Source of the DNA: Enterococcus faecalis_A
GTDB lineage: Bacteria; Bacillota; Bacilli; Lactobacillales; Enterococcaceae
Direction: 5' to 3'
Assembly: GCA_051295955.1 (NCBI GenBank)
Contig: JBPDWA010000006.1
Span: 62,001 to 126,000, forward strand
DNA: 64,000 bases
Of this stretch, positions 54,150-62,639 are shown piece after piece; within the stretch, counting starts at the first letter, position 1, and every line of letters starts with the position of its first letter. A program made the position numbers and the translations under genes. The notes beneath the pieces are model-generated. The model did not search any database and had not been told where the DNA came from. It was given only the letters and a program-made list of their open reading frames with translations.

Positions 54150-55367
54150 TTAGGTGATCGGTTTGGTGTAAAGCGAGTGAAAGATTTTTTTGGCAAGCCC
54201 TTCATAATTCCCTTCTTTCGGTAGCCGATTACTTAAAAGAATCAACCCATCGCGCCCATCTTTGGTCAAGTAGCTTTCGCCAGTAAACCCACTAATCGAG
54301 CCGCGCGTCCGAAAATAATGTTGATAAATGTAGAGGCCGCCACTATACTCTCCCTTTGAACCGGCTCCCCAAAGTAAATTTTTAATTTCAGCAGGAAACA
54401 ATTTATTTTGAGTCAGTGCGTAAAAATAACGAAACAGATCGCCAGCAGACATCCCTAAATTCCCGGTGCCTAATTCGTTGGTGTAACTTAATATCTTTTC
54501 CGGAATGGGAGTGGTGTAATCCTCCTCTGCTTGTTTACGATAAGATTGACTGTGCTTCGTATTTAGGTAGAACTCTTTAAAAAAAAGTGTTTCTTTTAAA
54601 TTAAGTGGTTGGCTAATTTGTTGGTTAAATAATTGATAGTAATCTAAACCAGTTAGTTGCATTAAAATGCCAGCTAAAAGTACAAAATTGACTGGTTGAT
54701 AGCTATGAACGCCATAATGCTGAAACTTCAAATGGGTAAGGATATATTGAATTAAACCACGTTCAGTTAAGGCGATAGTTGGTTCTTGGGGCAAACGTAG
54801 CCCGGAAGTCATCGTTAATAAACTGCGAATGGTAATTTTTTGACTATCTGGGATCGTTGGATAATAAGTTGCCAATGAGTCATCTAAACTTAAATTACCA
54901 GCAGCTACCTGTTTCATGATTAAAGTGGCTGTTAAAGCTTTTTGAATGGAACCGATTTGATACATCGTTTGAGGATCATTTTTTATTTTTTCTTCAAAGT
55001 TTGCATAGCCATATCCTTTTTGCATGATGATTTGTTGATTTTTAACTATGAGAACAGTTCCTGTGAAATTTTTTTGAGTCAAAAGCTTGTCGATACTTTT
55101 GGCCTTGGCGGTGGTAGGTAAAACGGTATAATCAAAATTGGTGGCTTGCCTAGCATCTAATGGTTGCGTACTGGTTTTTGAATCAACGGATTCTGAATGC
55201 TGGGTAGTTTGAGAGCTCGCAGTTAAAGAACTGTCCGGACCAGTGACTAAATTATTGAAGATAAAAATGGTTAAAAACAGCAAACCGGTCATAAGTAGGT
55301 AGAGCCATTTTTTGGGGGATCTTGCTCGTCGATGCTTGGGTCTAGTACGTCTTCTTTGATTCATCAT
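54150..55367 (-). CDS. Membrane-anchored serine hydrolase (beta-lactamase/PBP-like)
   Basis: A 405-residue protein with a basic N terminus, one membrane helix (about 22-42), a Ser/Thr-rich linker and a class-C-type serine hydrolase domain from about residue 75. The SxxK motif is GSIQKALTA; the tyrosine region is HSYQPVNFVLLAG (the usual Y-x-N is changed to Y-x-P-x-N), and the third motif GFTG replaces HxG. Related proteins (FmtA-like, D-aminopeptidase-like) act on wall polymers; beta-lactam resistance cannot be inferred. AGGAGG precedes two ATGs. Confidence 0.85.
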   Translation of the reverse strand: MMNQRRRTRPKHRRARSPKKWLYLLMTGLLFLTIFIFNNLVTGPDSSLTASSQTTQHSESVDSKTSTQPLDARQATNFDYTVLPTTAKAKSIDKLLTQKNFTGTVLIVKNQQIIMQKGYGYANFEEKIKNDPQTMYQIGSIQKALTATLIMKQVAAGNLSLDDSLATYYPTIPDSQKITIRSLLTMTSGLRLPQEPTIALTERGLIQYILTHLKFQHYGVHSYQPVNFVLLAGILMQLTGLDYYQLFNQQISQPLNLKETLFFKEFYLNTKHSQSYRKQAEEDYTTPIPEKILSYTNELGTGNLGMSAGDLFRYFYALTQNKLFPAEIKNLLWGAGSKGEYSGGLYIYQHYFRTRGSISGFTGESYLTKDGRDGLILLSNRLPKEGNYEGLAKKIFHSLYTKPIT

Positions 55368-55557
55368 GTATTCCTCCTGAATGTGGTATTATTTTACTTT
55401 TTTATCGTCAAAAGACAAGAGGGTTTTAAAGAAACTTAACGAACAGTTTTGTAAGGTGAAAAATTTACCTCGAAAATTAATCAGCCATGATTTTTGGAAG
55501 AAAAAATGGTAGAATAGCAAAGAAGATGACTACACTATGAAATCAACGGAGGAAAAC

Positions 55558-56526
55558 ATGATTCAAAAATACGGAGATGAAACTTTACGCATATTCAGTT
55601 TGAACGCGAATCGTCCTTTAGCAGAAAAGATTGCCGAGGTGGTAGGAACTTCCCTTGGAAAAGGAACTGTGCGGCAATTTAGCGATGGTGAAATTCAGAT
55701 GAATATAGAAGAGAGCATTCGGGGGGATCATGTCTACGTCATTCAGTCTACTAATGCTCCAGTAAACGATCATCTAATGGAATTGTTAATTATGATTGAT
55801 GCGTTAAAACGAGCTAGTGCTAAAACGATCAACGTGATTTTGCCTTATTATGGCTATGCTCGTCAAGATCGAACAGCTAAACCTAGAGAACCGATCACTG
55901 CGAAATTGGTGGCGAACATGTTAGTAGAAGCTGGAGCAACACGTTTATTAACGCTGGATTTGCATACGGTTCAAGTGCAAGGTTTTTTTGATATTCCCGT
56001 GGATAATTTATTTACGATGCCGCTTTTTGCACGCTATTATCGCCAAAAACAAATGATAGGAGAAGAAATTGTTGTAGTATCGCCTAAAAATAGCGGTGTC
56101 CAGCGGGCTCGGAGTTTATCGGAGTACTTAGGGGCTACTTTAGCCATTGTTGATCAGGTGACAGCAGCGGACGGGCAGCGTTCAGGGTACGTTATTGGTG
56201 ATGTTTCCGGTAAAACTTGTATTTTAGTGGATGATATTTTAAATACTGGTGCTACTTTAGTGAATGCTGCAGAAATCCTGCAAGACAGTGGAGCCAAAGC
56301 TATTTATGCCTGTGCGTCTCACGGCTTATTATCAGATGAAGCTAAAGCTACCTTGGAGAAAAGTCCGATTAAAGAAATGACAATCACTGATTCCGTTGAT
56401 ACGCCTGTTGAAAAACATCCTGAGAACTTGTCCGTGGTTTCCTGTGCCGAATTGATGGGTACAGCTTTACTGCGCATCCATGAAAATCAACCGATGAGTC
56501 CGTTATTCCGTTTAGAAAAAGAGTAA
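55558..56526 (+). CDS. prs: Ribose-phosphate pyrophosphokinase
   Basis: Makes PRPP from ribose-5-phosphate and ATP. 322 residues with the class I motifs RQFSDGEIQMNIEESIRG, PYYGYARQDR, DLHTVQVQGFF and the PRPP loop CILVDDILNTGATL. ATG 55558 follows GGAGG; the in-frame ATG at 55537 lies before that ribosome site. Position next to the cysteine desulfurase suggests the second prs copy seen in enterococci, an inference. An extended -10 (TGGTAGAAT, about 55508-55516) lies upstream. Confidence 0.93.
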   Translation: MIQKYGDETLRIFSLNANRPLAEKIAEVVGTSLGKGTVRQFSDGEIQMNIEESIRGDHVYVIQSTNAPVNDHLMELLIMIDALKRASAKTINVILPYYGYARQDRTAKPREPITAKLVANMLVEAGATRLLTLDLHTVQVQGFFDIPVDNLFTMPLFARYYRQKQMIGEEIVVVSPKNSGVQRARSLSEYLGATLAIVDQVTAADGQRSGYVIGDVSGKTCILVDDILNTGATLVNAAEILQDSGAKAIYACASHGLLSDEAKATLEKSPIKEMTITDSVDTPVEKHPENLSVVSCAELMGTALLRIHENQPMSPLFRLEKE

Positions 56527-56542
56527 CGGAACAAGAGGAAAA

Positions 56543-56577
56543 GGAAAAAGGCTGAGCTGCTGGTTCAGCCTTTTTCC
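56543..56577 (+). terminator. Terminator of prs
   Basis: GGAAAAAGGCTGA (56543-56555) pairs with TCAGCCTTTTTCC (56565-56577); the T-run is inside the 3' arm. Confidence 0.85.
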
Positions 56578-56672
56578 TGCAACAATTGTTTAGCCGGCTA
56601 TACACTGGAGTTGTATCTTCGTTCATTTGTGTTAGAATAACAGCGGTTATATAGAAGAGAGGATGACCATTT

Positions 56673-57821
56673 TTGGAACAGATTTATTTAGATCATGCAG
56701 CAACTACGCCACTTCACCCAAAAGTTATTGAAGTGATGACGACTGAGATGCCAATGATTTTTGGTAATCCTTCAAGTATTCATAGCTTTGGGCGGCAAGC
56801 GCATCGAAAAATCGAGGATGTGCGGCAACAGATTGCTGATAGTTTACAAGTGAACCCTCATGAAATTATTTTTAATAGTGGTGGTACTGAAGGGGATAAC
56901 ACGGCACTGATTGCAACTGCCTTTTCAAAACAAGCGCAAGGTAAACATCTTATCACTACAGCTATAGAGCACCCTGCAGTATTAAAAACAATGGAATATT
57001 TAGCGGCGAATGGTTTTGAGATCACTTATTTATCAGTTGATGAACAGGGTAGAATTTCAATGGATGAGTTGCAAGCAGCGTTAAGAGCAGACACGATTTT
57101 AGTTTCCGTCATGTATGGTAACAATGAGCTTGGCAATTTATTGCCTATTAAAGAAATAGGCGCCTTGCTTAAAGATCATCCGGCCCTTTTCCATACCGAT
57201 GCGGTTCAAGCTTATGGTAGTGAAGAAATCGCTCCTTATGAGCTGGGTGTGGATCTATTAAGTATTTCCGCCCATAAATTAAATGGACCAAAAGGTGTTG
57301 GCTTTTTATATAAAAATGCTGCAGTAACTTTACCGACTTGGTTACATGGAGGCGATCAAGAGGAAAAAAGACGAGCCGGTACCGAAAATGTTATCGGTAT
57401 TATTGGAATGGGAGCAGCTGTCACCCAGCTGACTGCCAGTGAAAAGCAAAAACGGCAAGTATTATATCAGTCTTTTCAAGACATAATTCTTAAAGGTCTG
57501 ACGGAAGCTGGCATTGCTTTTGTTATCAATGGTGATCCTAAACAAAAATTAGCTCATGTGCTGAACTTGCACTTAAAAGGAGTACCTAGCGATTTATTAT
57601 TAATGCATTTAGACCTTCAAGGAATTGCTGTTTCCACCGGTTCGGCATGTACCGCTGGGACAGTGGAACCTTCCCACGTGTTAACTGCAATGTATGGTGC
57701 TGAACATCCAGCGATCAAAGAATCGGTTAGAATCAGCTTTGGCTTAGGGAATACCACTGAACAAATAGTGACTTTTGTTGAACATTTGATCAAGGTGATC
57801 CAACGAATAAAAAAACAATAA
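56673..57821 (+). CDS. Cysteine desulfurase (NifS/IscS-like)
   Basis: A 382-residue PLP enzyme that takes sulfur from cysteine. YLDHAATTPLHPKV at the start, SGGTEGDNTAL, HTDAVQAYG, the PLP-lysine in ISAHKLNGPKGVG and the active cysteine in STGSACTAGTVEPSHVL are present. TTG start after GAGAGGATG. With mnmA two genes downstream, it most likely feeds sulfur for tRNA 2-thiouridine. Confidence 0.94.
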   Translation: MEQIYLDHAATTPLHPKVIEVMTTEMPMIFGNPSSIHSFGRQAHRKIEDVRQQIADSLQVNPHEIIFNSGGTEGDNTALIATAFSKQAQGKHLITTAIEHPAVLKTMEYLAANGFEITYLSVDEQGRISMDELQAALRADTILVSVMYGNNELGNLLPIKEIGALLKDHPALFHTDAVQAYGSEEIAPYELGVDLLSISAHKLNGPKGVGFLYKNAAVTLPTWLHGGDQEEKRRAGTENVIGIIGMGAAVTQLTASEKQKRQVLYQSFQDIILKGLTEAGIAFVINGDPKQKLAHVLNLHLKGVPSDLLLMHLDLQGIAVSTGSACTAGTVEPSHVLTAMYGAEHPAIKESVRISFGLGNTTEQIVTFVEHLIKVIQRIKKQ

Positions 57822-57899
57822 TTTCATTTTTCCTCTAGCAAAAAATTTCACTAACAACTATAATAAATAAAGAAAATATTAAAAAAATGAGGTGTACCG

Positions 57900-58244
57900 A
57901 TGGCATTTGAAACCAAAGCAGCAGTCGCAGGAGCTACTGACTATTATCAAGTGAATCCGACTGCCAAAAAATACACGTTAAAAGATAATGGCTTCGTTGA
58001 AACCAAATCCGGCAATTTCCAATTGATTCGCTCCTTGGATGCCACGCCGCAAAGAAATGAAGGGTTTAAATTAAAGATCACGATTACCGCTGATTTAAAA
58101 AACTTAAAAATGTCAATTACAACTGCCAATGGCTTAAAAGCAGTCAATATTTTTCAAAATGAGCAACATCAGATGTGCCAGGAAAAATACCAGTTTTTAA
58201 TTGACGGTTTAATCGGTCGTGGTGTGTTAGCAAAAGCATCATAG
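57900..58244 (+). CDS. DUF1831 protein
   Basis: A 114-residue soluble protein matching the DUF1831 pattern of lactobacilli and enterococci (KYTLKDNGFVETKSGNFQL, then QEKYQFLIDGLIGRGVL). GAGGTG precedes the ATG. It lies between the cysteine desulfurase and mnmA, so a link with sulfur transfer is suspected but not shown. Confidence 0.85.
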   Translation: MAFETKAAVAGATDYYQVNPTAKKYTLKDNGFVETKSGNFQLIRSLDATPQRNEGFKLKITITADLKNLKMSITTANGLKAVNIFQNEQHQMCQEKYQFLIDGLIGRGVLAKAS

Positions 58245-58571
58245 CTGTCTTTAAATGCTAATAGCTGCTTGAATAAGTTGATCGAAGAAACTATCTGATT
58301 ACTGTTTTAGTGACGGTAAGTGATGGTTTCTGTCAGTTAAATTCGGTTTTAAGCTATTGATTAACGTCATTACCTAAATCAATCCCCTTTACAGAAGGAT
58401 TGAATAGCGGAAATGGCGTTTTTGTGTGCAGTCAAGCTTTTAAGCACTTTTATCTTAAGACTTTTGACCGACTTTACATCCTTTAAAAACATAGTATAAT
58501 GAAAATCACTGAAAAGTTACGACCTTCAAATCGTAGATGCTTCAGAATCTAAATGAAATGATGGTGATTAA
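58245..58571. other. Spacer before mnmA with a promoter
   Basis: No gene. TTTACA (58473-58478) and TATAAT (58495-58500), spacer 16 bases, form a likely mnmA promoter about 70 bases before the ATG. No terminator with a T-run was seen after DUF1831. Confidence 0.55.
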
Positions 58572-59696
58572 ATGACAGACAACAGCAAAACACGGGTCGT
58601 TGTAGGGATGAGCGGGGGCGTGGATTCTTCTGTCACGGCTTTGCTTTTAAAGGAGCAAGGCTATGATGTAATTGGTATTTTTATGAAAAATTGGGATGAT
58701 ACAGACGAAAATGGTGTTTGTACGGCGACTGAGGATTACAAAGATGTCGCTAAAGTAGCCGATCAAATAGGAATTCCTTATTATTCCGTCAACTTTGAAA
58801 AAGAATATTGGGATCGAGTATTTGAATATTTTTTATCAGAATATCGGTTAGGCAGAACACCCAATCCGGATGTAATGTGTAATAAAGAAATTAAATTTAA
58901 AGCATTTTTAGATTACGCACTTGAACTTGGTGCTGATTATGTAGCAACAGGTCACTATGCACAAGTACAACGAGATGAAAATGGCGTAGTGCATATGTTG
59001 CGAGGAGTAGACAACAACAAGGATCAAACCTACTTTTTAAGCCAACTATCACAAGCCCAATTGGCTAAAACGATGTTTCCACTTGGCGGTATGGAAAAAA
59101 GCGAAGTTCGAGCAATTGCTGAACGTGCAGGTTTAGCTACTGCTAAGAAGAAAGATTCCACCGGTATTTGCTTTATTGGTGAAAAGAACTTTAAACAATT
59201 TCTAAGTAATTATCTACCAGCTCAAAAAGGCAATATGGTAACCGAGGAGGGTGAAATTAAAGGTCAACATGACGGGTTAATGTACTACACGATCGGACAA
59301 CGTCAAGGCTTAGGTATCGGTGGTGGCGGAAAGTCATCAGAACCTTGGTTTGTGATTGGTAAAGACCTAGCTACTAATACATTGTACGTAGGTCAAGGCT
59401 TTCATCATGAAAAATTATATGCGACTCATTTGGATGCCAGTCAAATCCATTTTACAGTTGATACACCAATGCCAACAGCATTTGACTGTACCGCTAAGTT
59501 TCGCTATCGTCAAGAAGATGTGCCAGTTCATGTTCGTTTAAGTGATGACGGCACTCAAGCAACCGTTACTTTTAAAGACCCCGCTCGGGCGGTAACGCCA
59601 GGACAAGCAGTTGTCTTTTATTCTGGGATGGAATGCTTAGGCGGCGGTCTAATTGACTGTGCTTACCAAGCAGACAACAAGTTACAATATGTTTGA
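58572..59696 (+). CDS. mnmA: tRNA 2-thiouridylase MnmA
   Basis: Thiolates U34 of tRNA-Lys, -Glu and -Gln. 374 residues: P-loop GMSGGVDSSVTAL, catalytic cysteines in NPDVMCNKEIKF and STGICFIGEKNF, and YYTIGQRQGLGIGG of the central domain. The C-terminal β-barrel binds tRNA. Ribosome site is GATGGTGA-like and moderate. The sulfur source is probably the desulfurase at 56673. Confidence 0.96.
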   Translation: MTDNSKTRVVVGMSGGVDSSVTALLLKEQGYDVIGIFMKNWDDTDENGVCTATEDYKDVAKVADQIGIPYYSVNFEKEYWDRVFEYFLSEYRLGRTPNPDVMCNKEIKFKAFLDYALELGADYVATGHYAQVQRDENGVVHMLRGVDNNKDQTYFLSQLSQAQLAKTMFPLGGMEKSEVRAIAERAGLATAKKKDSTGICFIGEKNFKQFLSNYLPAQKGNMVTEEGEIKGQHDGLMYYTIGQRQGLGIGGGGKSSEPWFVIGKDLATNTLYVGQGFHHEKLYATHLDASQIHFTVDTPMPTAFDCTAKFRYRQEDVPVHVRLSDDGTQATVTFKDPARAVTPGQAVVFYSGMECLGGGLIDCAYQADNKLQYV

Positions 59697-59760
59697 TATA
59701 ATTCACCACGTGTTTCACACATCGTGGAACATTAGCTTAAGAAAAGCTCTTTAGAAAGAA

Positions 59761-59798
59761 GGTCTGATATTACAATCTCTGTAATATCAGGCCTTTTA
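59761..59798 (+). terminator. Terminator of mnmA
   Basis: GGTCTGATATTACA (59761-59774) pairs with TGTAATATCAGGCC (59780-59793), followed by TTTTA. Confidence 0.85.
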
Positions 59799-59873
59799 GA
59801 TAGTTATTTTCTCACAAATCATAAATAGTAGTTGTATTCAAAGTGGTAGCAGTCACTGTTAACAAGAATCAAA

Positions 59874-59897
59874 TTGTGGATAACTTTTTTTCCACAA
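59874..59897 (-). terminator. Possible terminator of the MFS gene
   Basis: TTGTGGA (59874-59880) and TCCACAA (59891-59897) form a 7-bp stem 37 bases after the MFS stop on the - strand; a weak T-rich tail follows. The arms overlap two DnaA-box-like 9-mers. Confidence 0.4.
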
Positions 59898-59933
59898 TCC
59901 ACTAATACTTGTAAAGTTGTTTTGTGACAGCGA

Positions 59934-61178
59934 TTAGCCTTCTTTGTCATGCTTTTGATGAATGATCGTTCGGGTACTTTTGCGAACCCATAAGAAATTA
60001 CAGAGTACTAGTAAAGAAGTTGATAAAAATACGCCACGATACCCAAAGATAGAAGATACGGTGGAGCCAATAACCGGACCGATGACATTACCAGTGGCTT
60101 GAAATGACTGATTGTAGCTGAAAATACGACCGGCAGCATTACTAGGAGAATACTTCGTAATTAAGGTTTGAACTGCCGGCAACAAACAAGCATCAGAAAT
60201 GCCGATTAAAAAACGCAAAAAGGCTAATTGCCAAACATTTTGCACAAAAGCCATTGGCACATAAACCACCATCGCAAAAATTAAGCCGATCGCTAAAATT
60301 CGTTCACTGCCGATACGATCTCCCAAGCGACCGAAACGTGGAGCTGCAAACAAAGTAGCAATGCCCGGAATCGATGCGATAATTCCGCTAATCAAAGTTA
60401 CGTTGCCGTGGGCGCCGACTAATTGGCGAATGTATAAGCTAATGATAGGGCTGATGGAGTTGTTGGAAGCTTGAATGATTAATGTTGTAATAAACATCCC
60501 CAGAACTACTTGAGGATATTTCAGCTCTTTAAAAATAGTTTTTGCGGAAACCATGTCTTTTTTCTCAATAGGTGTAAAGGTTTCCTTTACAAACAGCAAA
60601 CTTAAGATAAAAACTACTAGTAAAATAGAGCCGGTGATAAAAAAGGTATAGCGATAGCCAAAGATAGAAGCAGCAATCCCACCTAGTAAAGGGCCTAATA
60701 ACGTACCTGTTACTGAACCTGTAGCTAAGGTTCCTAACACTTGACCGCTTTTTTCCCGAGGCGTACCGGTAGCAACTAATGCCGTGGCATTGCTAATATA
60801 ACCGGAAAAAATTCCTTGTAACAAGCGTAAGCTGATTAGCTGATAGACACTGGTAACAGCCCCCATCAAACTGATGACGATTGCCATCCCTAAAGAAGCA
60901 CGCAAAAGCATTAATTTTCGCCCTTTACGGTCTGCCAATCTGCCCCACCAAGGAGAGATGATCGTGGTGACTAAAAAAGTAGAAGAAAAGGTAATGCCGC
61001 TCCAAAAGTTTAACTGTTGATTAGTGAAATGCCCTAAGGTGTCAATGTAAAGCGACATAAAAGGCATGACCAAACTAAAGCCGATGCCGGCCATAAACGT
61101 TCCAAACCACAAAACTAGCAGATTTTTCTCCCATGAGCGACGGGGACGAAAAATTTTACTTTTTATTAATTCAAACAC
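59934..61178 (-). CDS. MFS multidrug efflux-type transporter
   Basis: A 414-residue transporter with 12 predicted helices. The motif-A region is WWGRLADRKGRKLML between helices 2 and 3, with a second copy APRFGRLGDRIGSERILAIG in the C-terminal half. FMAGIGFSLVMPFMSLYID marks helix 1. The GTG at 61178 is the preferred start since AAAGGAAG lies nine bases before it; the frame extends further to 61235 without a site. Divergent from a TetR gene, so efflux of a compound sensed by that regulator is inferred. Confidence 0.88.
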   Translation of the reverse strand: MFELIKSKIFRPRRSWEKNLLVLWFGTFMAGIGFSLVMPFMSLYIDTLGHFTNQQLNFWSGITFSSTFLVTTIISPWWGRLADRKGRKLMLLRASLGMAIVISLMGAVTSVYQLISLRLLQGIFSGYISNATALVATGTPREKSGQVLGTLATGSVTGTLLGPLLGGIAASIFGYRYTFFITGSILLVVFILSLLFVKETFTPIEKKDMVSAKTIFKELKYPQVVLGMFITTLIIQASNNSISPIISLYIRQLVGAHGNVTLISGIIASIPGIATLFAAPRFGRLGDRIGSERILAIGLIFAMVVYVPMAFVQNVWQLAFLRFLIGISDACLLPAVQTLITKYSPSNAAGRIFSYNQSFQATGNVIGPVIGSTVSSIFGYRGVFLSTSLLVLCNFLWVRKSTRTIIHQKHDKEG

Positions 61179-61333
61179 AAGCAATAGCTTCCTTTCGATT
61201 GCGACAAGCGATGTTTGACTTGCCGTTTTGATCATTATTTCAAATAGAACATGTGACTTAGAGAAGATGGGTCCATCCTCATTTAATCTGCTCCTTCGAA
61301 AATTTTTTCAATAAATGAAATTACATTTTATTA

Positions 61334-61360
61334 TTATAAACTATAATTTATAGTTTATAA
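61334..61360. promoter_or_regulatory. TetR operator between MFS and regulator genes
   Basis: A perfect inverted repeat with 13-base arms (TTATAAACTATAA and its complement) around one central base, in the divergent promoter region. A further half-site (ATAAACTAT) lies at about 61378-61386. Likely bound by the TetR protein encoded 63 bases downstream. Confidence 0.7.
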
Positions 61361-61422
61361 AGAGGGGAAAGTTATGATAAACTATTAAAAGGGTAAAAAT
61401 TTGTAGAGAAAGAGGAAGAGCG

Positions 61423-61989
61423 GTGGCCCAAAAAAGAAATTTATCTCAAGCAAAAATTATTGCAAGCGCACGAAAACTTGCCAAGGAGATTGGCGTGCGC
61501 CAGCTGACTTTTCAAAATTTAGCAGTTGACTTACATGTTAAGTACCCTTCTTTATACAATCATTTTAAAAATATTGGTGAAGTCAAAGCTGCGTTAACGG
61601 ATTTATTGATCCAAGAATTAAATGATCTTTTACGGCGGGCGTTAGTGGGCAAAAGCGGTTCAGCAGCTATTCTAGCTTATGCGGAAGTTTATCAGACATT
61701 TGCCTTTGATAATGCAGCAGTCTATGAGTTATTGATTAGTGTGCCCCAAACGGAAAATCCCCATTTAATTAAAAGAATTCAGGAAACTAACCAAATTATT
61801 CTCCAAATTTTAGCAGTTTATCCCTTAACTCAGGAAGAACGGCTTCACAAAAGCCGAGAGTTACGCAGTTTAATTCATGGTTATATTTCATTGCGTTTTT
61901 TAGGCTATTTTCAAAAAGAAGCGATCGCCAAACCAGAAGAAAGCTACCAACGGATGATTGCTGATTTTATTCAATCCCTAGAAGTGTAA
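61423..61989 (+). CDS. TetR family regulator
   Basis: A 188-residue repressor. The N-terminal helix-turn-helix (IIASARKLAKEIGVRQLTF, NLAVDLHVKYPSLYNHF) is followed by a TetR_C_33/WHG-like ligand-binding half (ELRSLIHGYISLRFLGYF). GTG start after AGAGGAAG. Probably controls itself and the divergent MFS pump through the palindrome at 61334. Confidence 0.88.
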   Translation: MAQKRNLSQAKIIASARKLAKEIGVRQLTFQNLAVDLHVKYPSLYNHFKNIGEVKAALTDLLIQELNDLLRRALVGKSGSAAILAYAEVYQTFAFDNAAVYELLISVPQTENPHLIKRIQETNQIILQILAVYPLTQEERLHKSRELRSLIHGYISLRFLGYFQKEAIAKPEESYQRMIADFIQSLEV

Positions 61990-62020
61990 AAAAGGCTCAT
62001 TATTTTCACAAACTAATTAC

Positions 62021-62049
62021 TTGCAACTTTCGGTGAAAGTGACTATGAT
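62021..62049 (+). promoter_or_regulatory. Promoter of the DUF1033 gene
   Basis: TTGCAA (62021-62026), 17-base spacer and TATGAT (62044-62049). Confidence 0.65.
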
Positions 62050-62081
62050 TACCTACAGAAGCAATAAAAAGGGGCGGTTGA

Positions 62082-62450
62082 ATGTATCAAGTAATTATGA
62101 TGTACGGGGACAACGAGCCATGGTGGTTTTTTGAAGACTGGCAAGAAGATATTATTGAAGAGCAAACATTTACTTCATTGGCAGCTGCTGAAGCCTATTA
62201 TTTTAAAAAATGGCAAGAACAATCTGCTAAATTTACCTACATAAATACCAAACCCAACTATCTAAGTGCCTTTTGGAACGATGATGATGAACGCTGGTGT
62301 GAAGAATGCGACGAAGATATACAACAATACTATGGGTTAGCACTTTTGAAAGACTATCAGCCGGTAGCATTTGAAAATAAAAATCAACGAACTACAGTAT
62401 CTAATCATTATGGCAAAGCTAAATCATGTATGCGTAAAGCTATTTCCTAG
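62082..62450 (+). CDS. DUF1033 protein
   Basis: A 122-residue acidic protein that begins MYQVIMMYGDNEPWWFFEDW, the DUF1033 pattern, with a CEECDEDIQQYYGLALL segment. The function is unknown. The last 20 residues are basic (NHYGKAKSCMRKAIS). GGGGCGG ribosome-site-like sequence precedes the ATG. Single-gene unit with its own promoter and terminator. Confidence 0.85.
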   Translation: MYQVIMMYGDNEPWWFFEDWQEDIIEEQTFTSLAAAEAYYFKKWQEQSAKFTYINTKPNYLSAFWNDDDERWCEECDEDIQQYYGLALLKDYQPVAFENKNQRTTVSNHYGKAKSCMRKAIS

Positions 62451-62522
62451 CTGACCAAAGGCAATGAGCCTAGTTAGTCTAGTACATCAGGTACTTTGAT
62501 TGTCACAAAAAATAGTACGGAA

Positions 62523-62565
62523 GAGCTGAATGAAGAAACGAGTAGTTTCTGTTCAGTTCTTTTTA
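62523..62565 (+). terminator. Terminator after the DUF1033 gene
   Basis: GAGCTGAA (62523-62530) pairs with TTCAGTTC (62552-62559), an inner GAAAC/GTTTC stem extends it, and TTTTTAT follows. Confidence 0.75.
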
Positions 62566-62590
62566 TGTATCTGAAAAAAAGTGTTAAGTT

Positions 62591-62599
62591 TGGTATACT
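62591..62599 (+). promoter_or_regulatory. Extended -10 promoter of topB
   Basis: TGGTATACT (62591-62599), an extended -10 element about 40 bases before the topB start; no strong -35. Confidence 0.5.
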
Positions 62600-62639
62600 A
62601 GAGCTAACTTGAAAAACATTTAAACAAAGGAGTAATTTT

